Source: Bdellovibrionales bacterium
GTDB taxonomy: Bacteria; Bdellovibrionota; Bacteriovoracia; Bacteriovoracales; Bacteriovoracaceae
Length of the DNA: 6,136 nucleotides
Reading direction: 5' to 3'
Assembly (NCBI GenBank): GCA_030633015.1
Contig: DAOVTR010000106.1
Location: forward strand, 1-6,136
The notes under the pieces were generated by a model. The model saw nothing but the letters and a program-made list of their open reading frames with translations. It was not told the DNA's origin and searched no databases. Below are positions 6,017 to 6,136 of the stretch, one piece after another. The position numbers and the translations under genes were made by a program. Position 1 is the first letter of the stretch. Every line of letters begins with the position of its first letter.

Positions 6017-6136
6017 ATGTCTAAAGAGTTAACTTTAAAAAGCTTGTTAGAAGCAGGTGCACATTTCGGTCATCAAACCAATAAATGGAATCCCAAAATG
6101 AAGCCATACGTTTATGGAGAGAGAAATGGTATCTAC
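6017..6136 (+). CDS. rpsB: 30S ribosomal protein S2, N-terminal 40 residues (runs off window)
   Basis: Structural protein of the small ribosomal subunit, bound late in assembly near the platform, and needed for recruiting S1. The 40 visible residues include the family's conserved start, [11 protein letters not shown] (10-20) then KWNPKM (23-28), and GERNGIY (34-40), matching the usual S2 N-terminus. ATG 6017 has an AGGAG site at 6007-6011, 5 bases upstream. The gene continues past the right edge; tsf commonly follows rpsB but is not visible. It lies 193 bases after ftsK and probably has its own promoter. Confidence 0.97.
   Translation, partial: MSKELTLKSLLEAGAHFGHQTNKWNPKMKPYVYGERNGIY

Overview
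The window is an AT-rich stretch of bacterial chromosome with every gene on the + strand. It is a housekeeping region, and I see no mobile element, CRISPR array, phage gene or defence system. The proteobacterial-type EF-Tu, the order tRNA-Thr(UGU)/Tyr/Gly/Thr(GGU)/tuf (that of E. coli thrU-tyrU-glyT-thrT-tufB), CCA encoded in every tRNA gene, and an AT-rich FtsK suggest a Gram-negative of broadly proteobacterial type. My best guess is a Bdellovibrio/Bacteriovorax relative, but this is an impression from low GC and protein style, not shown by the sequence.

Layout. At 2-679 is the C-terminal bulk of a SpoU/TrmH-family RNA 2'-O-methyltransferase, open to the left edge. At 688-716 is a likely promoter for a tRNA operon: tRNA-Thr(UGU) 750-825, tRNA-Tyr(GUA) 865-950, tRNA-Gly(UCC) 963-1038 and tRNA-Thr(GGU) 1119-1193. 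This runs into tuf (1320-2510), with a possible tuf-proximal promoter at 1202-1230. A strong intrinsic terminator (2535-2560) closes the unit. tRNA-Trp(CCA) (2565-2641) begins only four bases after the T-tract. Next come a small exported protein of unknown function (2680-3387), a complete FtsK/SpoIIIE-type DNA translocase (3526-5823, real start possibly GTG 3535), a spacer with a clear -10 box and a structured leader, and the first 40 codons of rpsB (6017-6136).

The genes serve translation (tRNAs, EF-Tu, ribosomal protein S2, an RNA methylase) and chromosome segregation at division (FtsK). In many bacteria tuf and tRNA-Trp lead into secE-nusG-rplKAJL-rpoBC. Here that continuation is absent, and the unknown exported protein and ftsK stand in its place.

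Points most worth a second look: the tRNA-Trp gene has the tRNA-Gly acceptor-stem sequences and flanks embedded two bases out of register, giving its precursor an extended acceptor stem; tRNA-Trp sits directly behind a strong terminator; the tRNA-Gly/tRNA-Thr spacer can form mutually exclusive hairpins; the rpsB leader may be a regulatory RNA; and the Cys-containing exported protein is unrecognised. None of these amounts to a clearly new system.
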